A stretch of DNA of 36,286 nucleotides from JBGTLA01 sp041744375. Its GTDB lineage: Bacteria > Actinomycetota > Acidimicrobiia > Spongiisociales > ZC4RG35. Positions within the stretch are counted from its first letter, which is position 1, and the number at the start of each line of letters is the position of its first letter. This document shows, piece after piece, positions 1 through 7,236 of the stretch. A program made the position numbers and the translations under genes. The notes under the pieces are model-generated. The model made no database searches, was not told the DNA's origin, and saw nothing but the letters and a program-made list of their open reading frames with translations. The stretch spans positions 1 to 36,286 of the forward strand of contig JBGTLA010000015.1 of assembly GCA_041744375.1 (NCBI GenBank). The letters are read 5' to 3'.

Positions 1-281
1 GGGCCGCGGTAGTGGCTCTCCGTCGCACGGGGTCGGCGACCATCGCCCCGGCTCATGCCATCTGCGAGGTCCTCGAGGCGCTGCGGGGGGCGCGCGCAGG
101 CGCCGTCCCTGTGTCAGTGGTCCTGGAGGGGGAGTACGGGATCGAGGGAGTGGTGGTGGGCGTACCTGCCATCCTCGGACCGAAAGGGGTCATCGAGGTG
201 GTCGAGATCGACCTCGCTCCCGGCGAGTTGGCCGCCCTCCGTGCCGCCGCCGAGGCCGTCGCCGACCGGATGGATGTGTGA
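1..281 (+). CDS. mdh: Malate/lactate dehydrogenase, C-terminal end (partial)
   Basis: This is the 3' end of an NAD-dependent malate (or lactate) dehydrogenase, which interconverts malate and oxaloacetate in the cytosol. The reading frame is already open at base 3, so the gene enters from outside the window. About 92 residues remain. They contain the end of the family's substrate-binding domain: a SATIAPAHA helix, then PVSVVLEGEYGIEGVVVGVP, then a helix rich in Glu and Ala before the TGA. The EGEYGI segment and the following GVPAILG loop are typical of the MDH type 3/LDH-like family. The catalytic His and the NAD-binding fold lie upstream and cannot be checked. The GTG at 12 is internal and is not a real start. 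The choice of malate over lactate rests on general resemblance only. Confidence 0.85.
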   Translation, partial: AAVVALRRTGSATIAPAHAICEVLEALRGARAGAVPVSVVLEGEYGIEGVVVGVPAILGPKGVIEVVEIDLAPGELAALRAAAEAVADRMDV

Positions 282-291
282 CACTGGGACC

Positions 292-678
292 ATGACGAAG
301 GACTTCCACCAGGTCGAGTTCGGAAGCCGGACTCCGGCCCGGGCCCCCCGGGAGAGCGCGCCGGAGGTGCCGTCCGATGCGGTTCTCGTCCCAATGGACC
401 AGTGGAACCGGTTATTGGGACAGCTCGGCAATATTCACGAGGCCGGTCAGCAACTGGCCGAGGCCCGGGAACGGATGGCCCGGGCGGAAACCGAGAACCT
501 CTTCCTGAAAGAGCGCATCCGCGACCTCCGCCAAAGGCTGGAGGACCCGGCCGAACCTGACGCTGTACCCGACGTCGCGCCCACGTCCGAGCCCGTCGTG
601 GAGACACCGGCGCCCGCCGTGCGCTTTGAGATACAACTCCCCCGCTGGGCCGCCCGCCTCCGCCGCCACCCCCGCTGA
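292..678 (+). CDS. Hypothetical protein with central coiled coil
   Basis: This 128-residue protein has no function I recognise. The first 35 residues are polar and low-complexity. Residues from about 40 to 97 form a long charged helix (starting around LVPMDQWNRLLGQL and running through EARERMARAETENLFLKERI) with heptad-like spacing, so a coiled coil is likely. A Pro/Glu/Val-rich linker follows, and the protein ends in a basic tail with many Arg. There is no signal peptide or membrane segment. The ATG at 292 is preferred over the in-frame upstream starts, which would run through the malate dehydrogenase gene. A GACACT box lies six bases before this ATG, so a leaderless transcript is possible. 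It lies 10 bases after the dehydrogenase stop. Confidence 0.7.
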   Translation: MTKDFHQVEFGSRTPARAPRESAPEVPSDAVLVPMDQWNRLLGQLGNIHEAGQQLAEARERMARAETENLFLKERIRDLRQRLEDPAEPDAVPDVAPTSEPVVETPAPAVRFEIQLPRWAARLRRHPR

Positions 679-716
679 TCGACAGCCCCGCCTCCTGCTA
701 CCCGGGGTTGCAGCCA

Positions 717-764
717 CCGCCCAGAGACGTCTCCAACCCGGGGTTGCCTCTGGTCTGGGGGCGG
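717..764. terminator. Possible bidirectional terminator hairpin
   Basis: The segment between two convergent genes can fold with CCGCCCAGA (717-725) against TCTGGGGGCGG (754-764). There is no U-tract. The same short region holds a 12-base direct repeat (ACCCGGGGTTGC at 700-711 and 736-747), which may explain part of the signal. The position between convergent stops supports a terminator; the structure itself is only moderate. Confidence 0.35.
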
Positions 765-767
765 CGG

Positions 768-2189
768 CTACCAGGTGAAGGGGCGGTCGATGCCGGCCAG
801 CTTGACGCCGGTGAAGGCGGAGGCCTCGAGACTGAGAGAGCGGAGGTCCTCGACCTCGAGGTTGTGGACCGACGACTTTCCGCAGGCCTTGGCCAAGAGA
901 GTGATCTCCATGGTCATGGCGGTCAGGTAGCGGGCGACCCTCTCAGCTCCGGCGGCCACGTCCATGCGCTTCTCAAGCTCGGGATCCTGGGTGGTAATGC
1001 CCACCGGGCACAGACCGGTGTGACAGTGATGACAGCGGCCGGGGGCCGTGCCGAGCGCCCGGTAATCGTCCAGATAACGGGGGCTGTTGCAGCCCAAGGC
1101 GATCAGGGCTCCCGTGCCGATCATGACGGCGTCCGCTCCGAGAGCCAGCGCCTTGGCGGCATCGACACCGGAGCGGATGCCGCCGGCGATCACCAGCTTC
1201 ACTTCGTCGGCCATGCCGCAGTCCTCGAGCGACTGGCGAGCAGCACGGATAGCCGAGATGGTGGGGATGCCGGTGTGATCCAGTAGCAACTCCGGTGAAG
1301 CTCCGGTCCCTCCTTCGGCTCCGTCGACGACGATCACGTCGGCACCGGCCTTGGCCGCCACAGCAACGTCGTAGCGAGGCCGGGTCGCGCCCATCTTGAC
1401 GAAGATCGGAACCCGGTAGTCGGTGGCCTCGCGGAGCTCCTCGATCTTGACCTGGAGATCGTCGGCACCTAGGAAATCAGGGTGACGTACCGTGGAGCGC
1501 TGGTCGACTCCGATGGGGAGCGAGCGCATCTCGGCCACGCGGTCCGACACCTTCATCCCCAAGAGCACGCCGCCGGTACCCGGCTTGGCGCCCTGACCGA
1601 CCACGATCTCGATGCCGTCGGCCATCCGCAAGTGCTCGAGGTCGAGCATGTACCGCGAAGGCGTCATCTGGTAGACGAGCTTCTTCGAGGCCTCCCGTTC
1701 ATCCTCGAGCATTCCGCCTTCACCGGTGCACGTGAATGTCCCCACCTTGGAAGCGCCGTAGCCGAGGGCAGCCTTGGCCGAAGCCGACAGCGCCCCGAAC
1801 GACATCGAGGCGATGTAGATGGGAATGTCGAGCCGAAGAGGCTCGGACACCAGCCCGGGACGGTCCCCGAGAACGGTCTCGGTGGCGCACGACTCGCGAT
1901 AACCCTCGAGCGGGAGACGAGTCATCGACGCCGGGACGAACACGAGGTCGTCCATGCTCGGAAACCGGTCGTTGAAGGTGTTGAAGCCACGGAGCTGATA
2001 ACGGCCCAAACGCGACAGCGCGTGCACCTCGGCGATCGCCTCGGGGCTCCAACGAGCCGAGTCACCCCGCTCATAGGATGATGGCACCCCGGCAGGACGT
2101 CCCTCGATGGCCGCGTCGGAGTAGGCGATGTCCTCTTCTGAGGGCATCGGGAAGGGATAGTGGTAGCCGTTGCTCAGATCATCAGCCAT
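768..2189 (-). CDS. glxD: Glutamate-synthase-like FMN/Fe-S subunit (GlxD/MgsC type)
   Basis: This is a 473-residue stand-alone version of the FMN-binding synthase domain of glutamate synthase. Such subunits use ammonia released by a partner amidotransferase to aminate an enzyme-bound 2-oxo acid or imine. The TIM-barrel signatures are present: IPIYIASMSFGALS near the N-terminus, CTGEGGM, GQGAKPGTGG, DGAEGGTGASP, and IAGGIRSG with GADAVMIGTGAL. Cys386, Cys389 and Cys394 in GRCHHCHTGLCPVGI, with an earlier Cys in LGCNSP, match the Fe-S cluster site of this family. The ATG at 2189 is chosen because it overlaps the upstream GXGXG gene by only 16 bases; an earlier TTG would overlap by over 80. It is the last gene of a three-gene set with the GXGXG and class II amidotransferase subunits, as in glxBCD or mgsABC (N-methylglutamate synthase). 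No N-methylglutamate dehydrogenase or gamma-glutamylmethylamide synthetase gene is in view, so the substrate is open. Confidence 0.85.
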   Translation of the reverse strand: MADDLSNGYHYPFPMPSEEDIAYSDAAIEGRPAGVPSSYERGDSARWSPEAIAEVHALSRLGRYQLRGFNTFNDRFPSMDDLVFVPASMTRLPLEGYRESCATETVLGDRPGLVSEPLRLDIPIYIASMSFGALSASAKAALGYGASKVGTFTCTGEGGMLEDEREASKKLVYQMTPSRYMLDLEHLRMADGIEIVVGQGAKPGTGGVLLGMKVSDRVAEMRSLPIGVDQRSTVRHPDFLGADDLQVKIEELREATDYRVPIFVKMGATRPRYDVAVAAKAGADVIVVDGAEGGTGASPELLLDHTGIPTISAIRAARQSLEDCGMADEVKLVIAGGIRSGVDAAKALALGADAVMIGTGALIALGCNSPRYLDDYRALGTAPGRCHHCHTGLCPVGITTQDPELEKRMDVAAGAERVARYLTAMTMEITLLAKACGKSSVHNLEVEDLRSLSLEASAFTGVKLAGIDRPFTW

Positions 2190-2875
2190 GCGCCCGCGTC
2201 CCTGCTCTCGAAGTGCCACAGCCGCTGAGCCGACACGATCTTCTTCCAGTCCCACAAACCGTCGACTCCCACCCGGGCCAACAACTCCCCGACGCTCGCC
2301 ACCTCGTCCGGCTCAGGTTCCACCACTTTGGTGTCGACGCCGAGAGAGCCGATCGTTCCCGCCACCCACACCTCACCTCCCCACAACGAGTCGCCGCAGG
2401 CTTCCTCGGCCCCACCGAGGGCCACGATGCGCCCGGCGTGGGACATGAATCCCGTCAAATACCCGACCTTGCCCTCCACCACGATGTCACCGCCCTTCAT
2501 CGCCACCCCACAGCGAGGACCGGCGTCGCCACGCACGTGGATCAAGCCTCCCCGCATGGACGCCCCCGCACTCATCCCGCAGTAGCCGTCGACGGTGATG
2601 TGCCCGCTGGCCATGGCCTCGCCCGTGCCCCATCCCGCATTGCGGGAGACGGTGATGGTGGCCCCGTTGTTCAGGCCACCGCAGTAATAGCCCACGGACC
2701 CGTCGAAGGCCACGTCGGCGCCTTCGGGGAGAGCCACACCGAGATTGTGCCGCGACAGCGGGCGACGCACGACAACCTTGTCGCCGGCGGCGACGGCCTG
2801 GCGGATGTCGGCGTTCACCTCACGGATAGGGCGTTCACCCGCCTCCACCTCGACCCGCCCCGCCGAGTCGGTCAT
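2174..2875 (-). CDS. glxC: GXGXG-domain subunit of glutamate-synthase-like complex (GlxC/MgsB type)
   Basis: This 233-residue protein corresponds to the C-terminal GXGXG beta-helix domain of glutamate synthase large subunit, here as a separate polypeptide. Repeated Gly-rich turns are visible (GSVGYYCGGLNNGATI, GYCGMSAGASMRGG, GDAGPRCGVAMKGGDI, GKVGYLTGFMSHAG). In full-length glutamate synthase this right-handed beta-helix is structural and helps hold the ammonia tunnel. The ATG at 2875 overlaps the stop of the amidotransferase gene in an ATGA arrangement, so the two are probably translationally coupled; this start is preferred to the TTG at 2905. It overlaps the FMN subunit gene downstream by 16 bases. 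The three together rebuild the amidotransferase, synthase and GXGXG domains of GltB as separate subunits. Confidence 0.85.
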   Translation of the reverse strand: MTDSAGRVEVEAGERPIREVNADIRQAVAAGDKVVVRRPLSRHNLGVALPEGADVAFDGSVGYYCGGLNNGATITVSRNAGWGTGEAMASGHITVDGYCGMSAGASMRGGLIHVRGDAGPRCGVAMKGGDIVVEGKVGYLTGFMSHAGRIVALGGAEEACGDSLWGGEVWVAGTIGSLGVDTKVVEPEPDEVASVGELLARVGVDGLWDWKKIVSAQRLWHFESRDAGAWLMI

Positions 2876-3819
2876 GCGAGCACCGCTTGAGGCCTGACCG
2901 ACCACAGATGCGATTGGCTGGGACCGTCGTAGTTGATCACCTCGACCTCGTCGACGAACAGATGGCGGAGGGCCTGCTCCTCGGTGGCGAGGGCCAACCC
3001 TCCGTGTTCCTCTTCAACCACGGCCAGCGGTTTGATGGCCCACCGGTCCTTGGCGAACACCACCTGGTCGATGGTGGCCAGGATGTAGGTGAAAACGCCG
3101 TCGAGATCGCTCTTGGAGCGCTCGAGGGCGTCGTCGAGGCTCATCCCCCGAGACATCTGATCGGCGATCCACACCGCAATCAGTTCCGAGTCGTTGTCGG
3201 TCTTGAAGTCGTAGCCACCCCGGATGAGCCGCTCCTTCAACAGGTAATAGTTGGTGAGCTGACCGTTGTGTGAGATGGCTACATCGGGGAAAGGGCGCGC
3301 CCAGAAGGGATGAGCCGCCGTCGGGGCGACCTCCGACTCGGTGGCCATGCGGGCATTGGACAACCCGTGGCTGCCGATGAAAGAACGAACATCGTGCTTG
3401 TCGGCGACGGTATAGGCGTTGCCCAGATCCTTGATGATCTCGAGCGAGCGACCCACCGACTGGATCTCGGTGCCGGGAAGATGATCGACCGCAGCCAGCC
3501 ATTCCACGAAGTCGCTTTCGGGGTCGCCGACCTCGAGCCGGACCGAGACATGAGGCTGGTCGAGCTCGTCCCAGGTGGGATCGGCGACCATGTCCGCCCC
3601 GCGCGCTCGCGACGCAGTGGCGAAGGTCTCGAGCGACTCGGCCAGACGGGAACGATCGAACACGACCATCCGCACGACATAGCCCCGTTGGCGAGGCGGC
3701 CCGTACAGCCCGAAACCGGTCGAATCGGAACCGCGGTGGCGCTGGGCCTGCATCAACTCGACCAGATCGTCCCCTACCCGGCCGTCTGGACCGGAGATCC
3801 GACCCGCTATCCCACACAT
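2872..3819 (-). CDS. glxB: Class II glutamine amidotransferase subunit (GlxB/MgsA type)
   Basis: This 315-residue protein is an N-terminal-nucleophile glutamine amidotransferase, which hydrolyses glutamine and passes ammonia to the synthase partner. The protein starts MCGIAGR, so Cys2 becomes the catalytic residue after Met removal. Other family hallmarks are QRHRG and STGFGLYG, the SNARMATES segment, ISHNGQLTNYY (oxyanion-hole Asn and Gly) and FKTDNDSE. The ATG at 3819 is decided by this motif and by a GAAGGG ribosome-binding site 8-13 bases upstream; an in-frame TTG 18 codons earlier is rejected. It heads the glxBCD-like trio. A TATACT box and a GntR-type palindrome (3850-3862) lie directly upstream, so the trio probably has its own regulated promoter. 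Confidence 0.88.
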   Translation of the reverse strand: MCGIAGRISGPDGRVGDDLVELMQAQRHRGSDSTGFGLYGPPRQRGYVVRMVVFDRSRLAESLETFATASRARGADMVADPTWDELDQPHVSVRLEVGDPESDFVEWLAAVDHLPGTEIQSVGRSLEIIKDLGNAYTVADKHDVRSFIGSHGLSNARMATESEVAPTAAHPFWARPFPDVAISHNGQLTNYYLLKERLIRGGYDFKTDNDSELIAVWIADQMSRGMSLDDALERSKSDLDGVFTYILATIDQVVFAKDRWAIKPLAVVEEEHGGLALATEEQALRHLFVDEVEVINYDGPSQSHLWSVRPQAVLA

Positions 3820-3849
3820 GCCATCACCCTTCTCGGCTGACCAATCACT

Positions 3850-3862
3850 GAATTCAGTATAC
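3850..3862. promoter_or_regulatory. Predicted GntR operator A, over the -10 box of glxBCD
   Basis: GAATTC-A-GTATAC fits the palindrome GNATNC-W-GNATNC that recurs at 5922-5934 and 6424-6436. On the minus strand it contains TATACT (plus-strand bases 3856-3861), a good -10 hexamer about 35 bases before the glxB start. A regulator bound here would block that promoter. The assignment to the nearby GntR protein is inferred from the shared motif and position. Confidence 0.6.
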
Positions 3863-3869
3863 ACTGCTC

Positions 3870-4454
3870 TCACCGGTCGAGGAGGTGGAGAACGAGAGCG
3901 ATGTGGTCTTTTGCCTCCTCTTCTTTCATCACCACCGTGTAGGGCGGCATGGGCGGAAAGTAGACGGCAGTGATCGTGCCGGCCAGCGGGACCAACTCGA
4001 CCTGGGTTCCCGAGGCGTCGACCAATACCGTCAACCGCTTGATCTCACTTCGCCCGGCCAGCCGCTGGGTGGTGGAGTCGGCCAGACGAGTAGCGACACC
4101 AGGGTCGCCACTCCCCTTGGAGACGAAGGCTCCCTTGTCGAACCGGTACTCGTAACGACCGGCTTCCCCCCCGACCGCTCCCCGCCGGGCCGTCCATTGT
4201 GTGTCTATGAGGGCCCCGAACATGCGGAAGGTCCCGGCGAACCCCACCTCGACGATGGTTCCGTCGTCGAGGTGGGTGCGAAGCCACCGATTGTCGTCGT
4301 CGGCTTCGACGTGCGACGACCCGAACCGTGCCTCGAGAGCCGCTTGCGGGACGAGCAACAGCCGTTGCCGTCGGGAGCCGTACAGACGACTGACGCGGGA
4401 CCGAAGACCCCAGGGGCTCCGGCGTCTGCTCTCCCCTTCGGACCGACCCGTCAT
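3870..4454 (-). CDS. Conserved-looking protein of unknown function in permease operon
   Basis: I do not recognise this 194-residue protein. The first 35 residues are very rich in Arg and Ser. The rest looks like a soluble alpha/beta domain with several beta-strand-like stretches (TIVEVGFAG, IKRLTVLVDA, TQVELVPL, ITAVYFPP) and an acidic C-terminus (MKEEEAKDHIALVLHLL). No signal peptide or membrane helix is visible. The ATG at 4454 overlaps the permease stop by four bases (ATGA), so the two are translationally coupled. A longer reading frame upstream of this ATG would lie inside the permease gene and is not used. It sits between a transporter and the glutamate-synthase-like trio and shares their regulator sites, so it may be an enzyme or ligand-binding protein of the same pathway. 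Confidence 0.65.
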   Translation of the reverse strand: MTGRSEGESRRRSPWGLRSRVSRLYGSRRQRLLLVPQAALEARFGSSHVEADDDNRWLRTHLDDGTIVEVGFAGTFRMFGALIDTQWTARRGAVGGEAGRYEYRFDKGAFVSKGSGDPGVATRLADSTTQRLAGRSEIKRLTVLVDASGTQVELVPLAGTITAVYFPPMPPYTVVMKEEEAKDHIALVLHLLDR

Positions 4455-5872
4455 ATCTCCTGGTGGACTTCTTCCTCCAAGTGATCCGACACACCCGACG
4501 TTCCCCGCAGCGCATAGGAGATGATGGCTGCCACGAGCGAGCCACCGATGATCCACAGTCCGCGCGGGCCGAAGAAGCTATGGAGGGTGCCCGCGGCCGG
4601 GTCCTCAGGATCGAGCGGGTCGCTGAACGCGGCCCACCACAAGTACATGGTGAGCACGAACCCGAAGAGGGGAACGAGCAACGGCAGCTTGAAGGGCCGG
4701 TCGACGTCAGGGTTCACATACCGGCTGGCGATGACCAACAAGTGGTAGATGGCATAGAGGAGGATCCAAACGTAGGCCGCCGTGAAGATCTGCTCGATCA
4801 CTCCACCGAAGCTGATGGCCACCGCGACGTAGAGCACGGCGGTGACGACGGTGGCGACCCACGGAGTGCGGAAGCGGGGATGGACACTGCCAAAGATCTT
4901 CGAGAGCGGCCCGAAGAAGTGCCCGTTGCGGCTGATCCCGTAGAGGATGCGCGGCATCGAGGCGAAGACCACCGTCATCGAGGCGAACGTGGCCAGCACC
5001 GACGCCATCGCCATCAGCACCCGGCCGGTGTCACCGAACATGGCGACACCCACGTCGAGCTGGGGAGCATCCTCCGAGACGGTGGCCCCGAAACCGGAGT
5101 CGAGTGCTCCCAGCACTCCAAGGCCCATGAAGAGGGAGGTGGCCAGGATGGCGACCAGGCCCCAGATGATCCCCCGGGGAATGGAACGGCTGGGGTCACG
5201 CGTCTCCTCGGCGAGGGGGGCGACGAACTCGATGCCGACGAAGCTCCAGAAGGCGAAGCCGCCCCCGAGGGCGATGATGGCCGTAAGAGTGAGCTCGCCG
5301 CCGGGGATGTTGGCGAAGGACCACGCACCGGCGTCGCTGAACCCGGCGAATCCGGCCAGGCCGAAGAAGTAGCGGATCCCGAGCATCCCGAAGATCAACA
5401 AGAGCTCGACCTTGGCCAACACGGCGATGCCCAACAGGTTGGGAATCACAGCCAAGACGGTGAGGATGATGATCCACATCGCCAGGCTTCCCCCGTCGAA
5501 CAGCCCTTGGGCGCCGGCGGCACCCGCCGTGATCTCGCCACCGCCGGCGAAGGCGAACATGGCGTAGAACAAGAACCCCAAGAAGATCCCCACGATCGAC
5601 TTGGCGGCATGGCCGCCCGGGGTGGCGGCGGCTCCGTAGTCGTAGAGGGCGCCCGCCTTGGGGTAGGTCGTCGACAGCTCGGCGGCAGACAGGCCGAGGA
5701 GCATATTCGCTATGAACATGGCCGCCAGAGCCAGGGCAAAACCCCGGCCCCCCAGGAACCACCCCTGGAAATCGGATACCAGTGTGCTGGCCGCCACGAC
5801 CAAGCCCACGCCGGCGGCAAAGATGTCCCTGGTCTCGAGGGCCTTGACGAGGCCTTTTTCCTGCGTCGCCAT
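4451..5872 (-). CDS. APC-family amino acid permease
   Basis: This 473-residue integral membrane protein belongs to the amino acid-polyamine-organocation family of secondary transporters. About twelve hydrophobic segments are spread over its length. A typical APC segment is visible in the middle: FAFWSFVGIEFVAPLAEETR followed by DPSRSIPRGI, and later ASMPRILYGISRNG. The ATG at 5872 has a strong GGGAGG ribosome-binding site six bases upstream; the upstream TTG at 5920 lies in the operator and is rejected. It overlaps the following unknown gene by four bases. The gap before it holds operator B and a TTGACC -35 box (minus strand, 5952-5947). Together with the downstream amidotransferase trio it suggests import of an amino acid or amine whose nitrogen is then transferred, but the substrate cannot be read from sequence. 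Confidence 0.88.
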   Translation of the reverse strand: MATQEKGLVKALETRDIFAAGVGLVVAASTLVSDFQGWFLGGRGFALALAAMFIANMLLGLSAAELSTTYPKAGALYDYGAAATPGGHAAKSIVGIFLGFLFYAMFAFAGGGEITAGAAGAQGLFDGGSLAMWIIILTVLAVIPNLLGIAVLAKVELLLIFGMLGIRYFFGLAGFAGFSDAGAWSFANIPGGELTLTAIIALGGGFAFWSFVGIEFVAPLAEETRDPSRSIPRGIIWGLVAILATSLFMGLGVLGALDSGFGATVSEDAPQLDVGVAMFGDTGRVLMAMASVLATFASMTVVFASMPRILYGISRNGHFFGPLSKIFGSVHPRFRTPWVATVVTAVLYVAVAISFGGVIEQIFTAAYVWILLYAIYHLLVIASRYVNPDVDRPFKLPLLVPLFGFVLTMYLWWAAFSDPLDPEDPAAGTLHSFFGPRGLWIIGGSLVAAIISYALRGTSGVSDHLEEEVHQEI

Positions 5873-5921
5873 GTCTACCTCCCGGTGGTCGAGCCCGACG
5901 GCGACGTCGGGCCTGAACACT

Positions 5922-5934
5922 GTATTCAGGATTC
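5922..5934. promoter_or_regulatory. Predicted GntR operator B, upstream of the permease
   Basis: GTATTC-A-GGATTC is the second copy of GNATNC-W-GNATNC. It lies in the 105-base gap between ridA and the permease gene. On the minus strand a TTGACC -35 hexamer (5952-5947) places the -10 region inside this palindrome. This suggests a second, separately controlled start of transcription for permease plus the unknown gene. Confidence 0.6.
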
Positions 5935-5977
5935 GTCGGACCTGGCGGTCAATCCGGGGGATTTGTCTACGGGACCC

Positions 5978-6379
5978 TCAGCCTCCCAGCAGGGCGGAGA
6001 CGATGGCGTCCACCTCGACCTCCACCATCATCCCCGGGACCGTCAGGCCCACCTCCACTCCCGTGGTAACGGGCCGGATCCCGGCAAAGACCTCCCCGTG
6101 GGCCCGCACCCCGGCGCCGGCAGTTGTGATATCGGTGAAGTAGAGCCGGGTGCGGACCACATCTTCCAGTCGCGCCCCCACCTCTTGGAGAGCCTGGGCC
6201 ACCCGGGAAAAGGCGTAGATGGTCTGGGCGTAGGTGTCGCCGGGAGCGTGCAACTTACCGGTCGGCTCGATGGCCGTGGTCCCGGCCACGAATACGAACG
6301 GACCCACCCGTTTGGCCCGGACGTAGGACCCGATCTCCTCGAAGCGACCACCTCCGCCCGTTTCGACCACGTCGACCAT
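5978..6379 (-). CDS. RidA-family protein lacking the usual catalytic arginine
   Basis: This 133-residue protein is a YjgF/YER057c/UK114 (Rid) family member with the expected length and layout: VGPFVFVAGTTA, a central amphipathic helix (AFSRVAQALQEVGARLEDVV), RTRLYFTDI, and the C-terminal strand VEVEVDAIVSAL. Canonical RidA deaminates reactive enamines and imines using an Arg in an AxARS/xxR-type segment. Here the matching segment reads RPVTTGVEVG, with Thr where Arg would be, as in the Rid groups that lack the deaminase arginine. Its chemistry may therefore differ. The ATG at 6379 has a clear GAAGGAG ribosome-binding site. It diverges from gntR and heads the minus-strand block, next to operator C. 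Imine handling would fit a pathway that ends in a glutamate-synthase-like amination. Confidence 0.82.
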   Translation of the reverse strand: MVDVVETGGGGRFEEIGSYVRAKRVGPFVFVAGTTAIEPTGKLHAPGDTYAQTIYAFSRVAQALQEVGARLEDVVRTRLYFTDITTAGAGVRAHGEVFAGIRPVTTGVEVGLTVPGMMVEVEVDAIVSALLGG

Positions 6380-6423
6380 TCGCCTGCTCCTTCCGTCCGC
6401 CACACGGGGGTTTTGGATAGACT

Positions 6424-6436
6424 GAATCCTGTATGC
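6424..6436. promoter_or_regulatory. Predicted GntR operator C, over the gntR start codon
   Basis: GAATCC-T-GTATGC is the third copy of the palindrome. It includes the gntR ATG at 6433. A TAGACT box (6418-6423) lies nine bases before that ATG, so the gntR transcript may be leaderless or nearly so. Binding here would repress gntR itself and could also affect the divergent ridA promoter. Confidence 0.6.
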
Positions 6437-7134
6437 ACGATACCGACCTTCCCAGCTTCCAGCCGCTCGAACGGCCTCCACAGCGACTGGCCGACTTCGT
6501 CTACGAGCAGCTCCTCGAGGCCATCGCCACCGGGTCGGTGCCCCCGGGCGTTCGGTTGGTGCAAGGGGCGCTGGCCGAGCAGATGAACGTGTCCCGCACC
6601 CCGGTGCGCGAGGCGCTCCTCCGCTTGGAAAGAGAGAAGATCCTCGAAGGGGTCGACCGCGGGGGTTTCGTAGTGCGGGTGATCTCGAAAGACGACGCCC
6701 ACCAGATCTACCAGGTGCGCCAAGCCATCGAAGGTTACGGCGCCCGCCTCGTCGCCGAGGGAGACGACCCCGTCACGGCCGCCAAGACTTTGCTTCCCCT
6801 AGTCCAGGCGACCGAGGAGTGGGTGCTCGCCGATGGCCTGAAAGAAGCCTTTCGACGAAACGACGCCCTGCATCGAGGTGTGGTGGAGGCCACCGCCAAC
6901 CCGGTTCTCGTCGAGGCGTTCGACCTGGTGTGGGCGCGGGCCCAGTCTTTCCTCATGTACGCCGCCATCGTCGCCACCGACCTCGAGGTCGAAGCAGCCG
7001 GTACCGGCCATCGCGACATTCTCGAGGCCATCGCCGCCGCCGACGGGCGCAAGGCCCAAGAGATGATGATCGTGCACATCGCCCACGGCCTTGACGCCCA
7101 GATCGAAGCCCTGGAGCATCAACAGTCCCGCTGA
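6433..7134 (+). CDS. GntR-family regulator with FCD ligand domain
   Basis: This 233-residue transcription factor has an N-terminal winged helix (residues about 12-80) with the signature YEQLLEAIATGSVPPG, LAEQMNVSRTPVREALLRL and GFVVRVIS, followed by an all-helical FCD domain in which FadR-subfamily proteins bind small acids or amino acids. It faces the ridA-permease-unknown-glxBCD block. The same palindrome lies over its own start and before two units of that block, so it most likely controls its own expression and theirs, probably as a repressor released by the transported compound. The ATG at 6433 matches the usual distance to the HTH; no ribosome-binding site precedes it. Confidence 0.88.
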   Translation: MHDTDLPSFQPLERPPQRLADFVYEQLLEAIATGSVPPGVRLVQGALAEQMNVSRTPVREALLRLEREKILEGVDRGGFVVRVISKDDAHQIYQVRQAIEGYGARLVAEGDDPVTAAKTLLPLVQATEEWVLADGLKEAFRRNDALHRGVVEATANPVLVEAFDLVWARAQSFLMYAAIVATDLEVEAAGTGHRDILEAIAAADGRKAQEMMIVHIAHGLDAQIEALEHQQSR

Positions 7135-7175
7135 CTCCTCGGCCCCGACCCCAACCCGCCCGGCAGTCCCACCTA

Positions 7176-7217
7176 TCGCGCGACATTCCCAGCCACCTCG
7201 CTCCGAATGTCGCGCGA
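7176..7217. terminator. Strong inverted repeat between convergent genes
   Basis: Two perfect 13-base arms, TCGCGCGACATTC (7176-7188) and GAATGTCGCGCGA (7205-7217), are separated by 16 bases. The hairpin lies between the stops of the convergent gntR and P450 genes and is most simply a bidirectional, U-tract-less terminator of the kind common in actinobacteria. Confidence 0.65.
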
Positions 7218-7236
7218 AGCGAGGGGGAGGGGTCGC

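Noticed and set aside
700..747. Twelve-base direct repeat ACCCGGGGTTGC as a possible CRISPR or iteron
   Set aside because: Only two copies, unequal surroundings, and the repeat core CCCGGG is self-complementary. It is better explained by terminator structure or chance in GC-rich DNA.
4463..6586. A 707-codon open frame on the plus strand across the permease and ridA genes
   Set aside because: It is antisense to genes with clear family motifs, ribosome-binding sites and operators. Its translation is rich in Gly, Asp, Glu and His without any domain, as expected for a GC-rich shadow frame.
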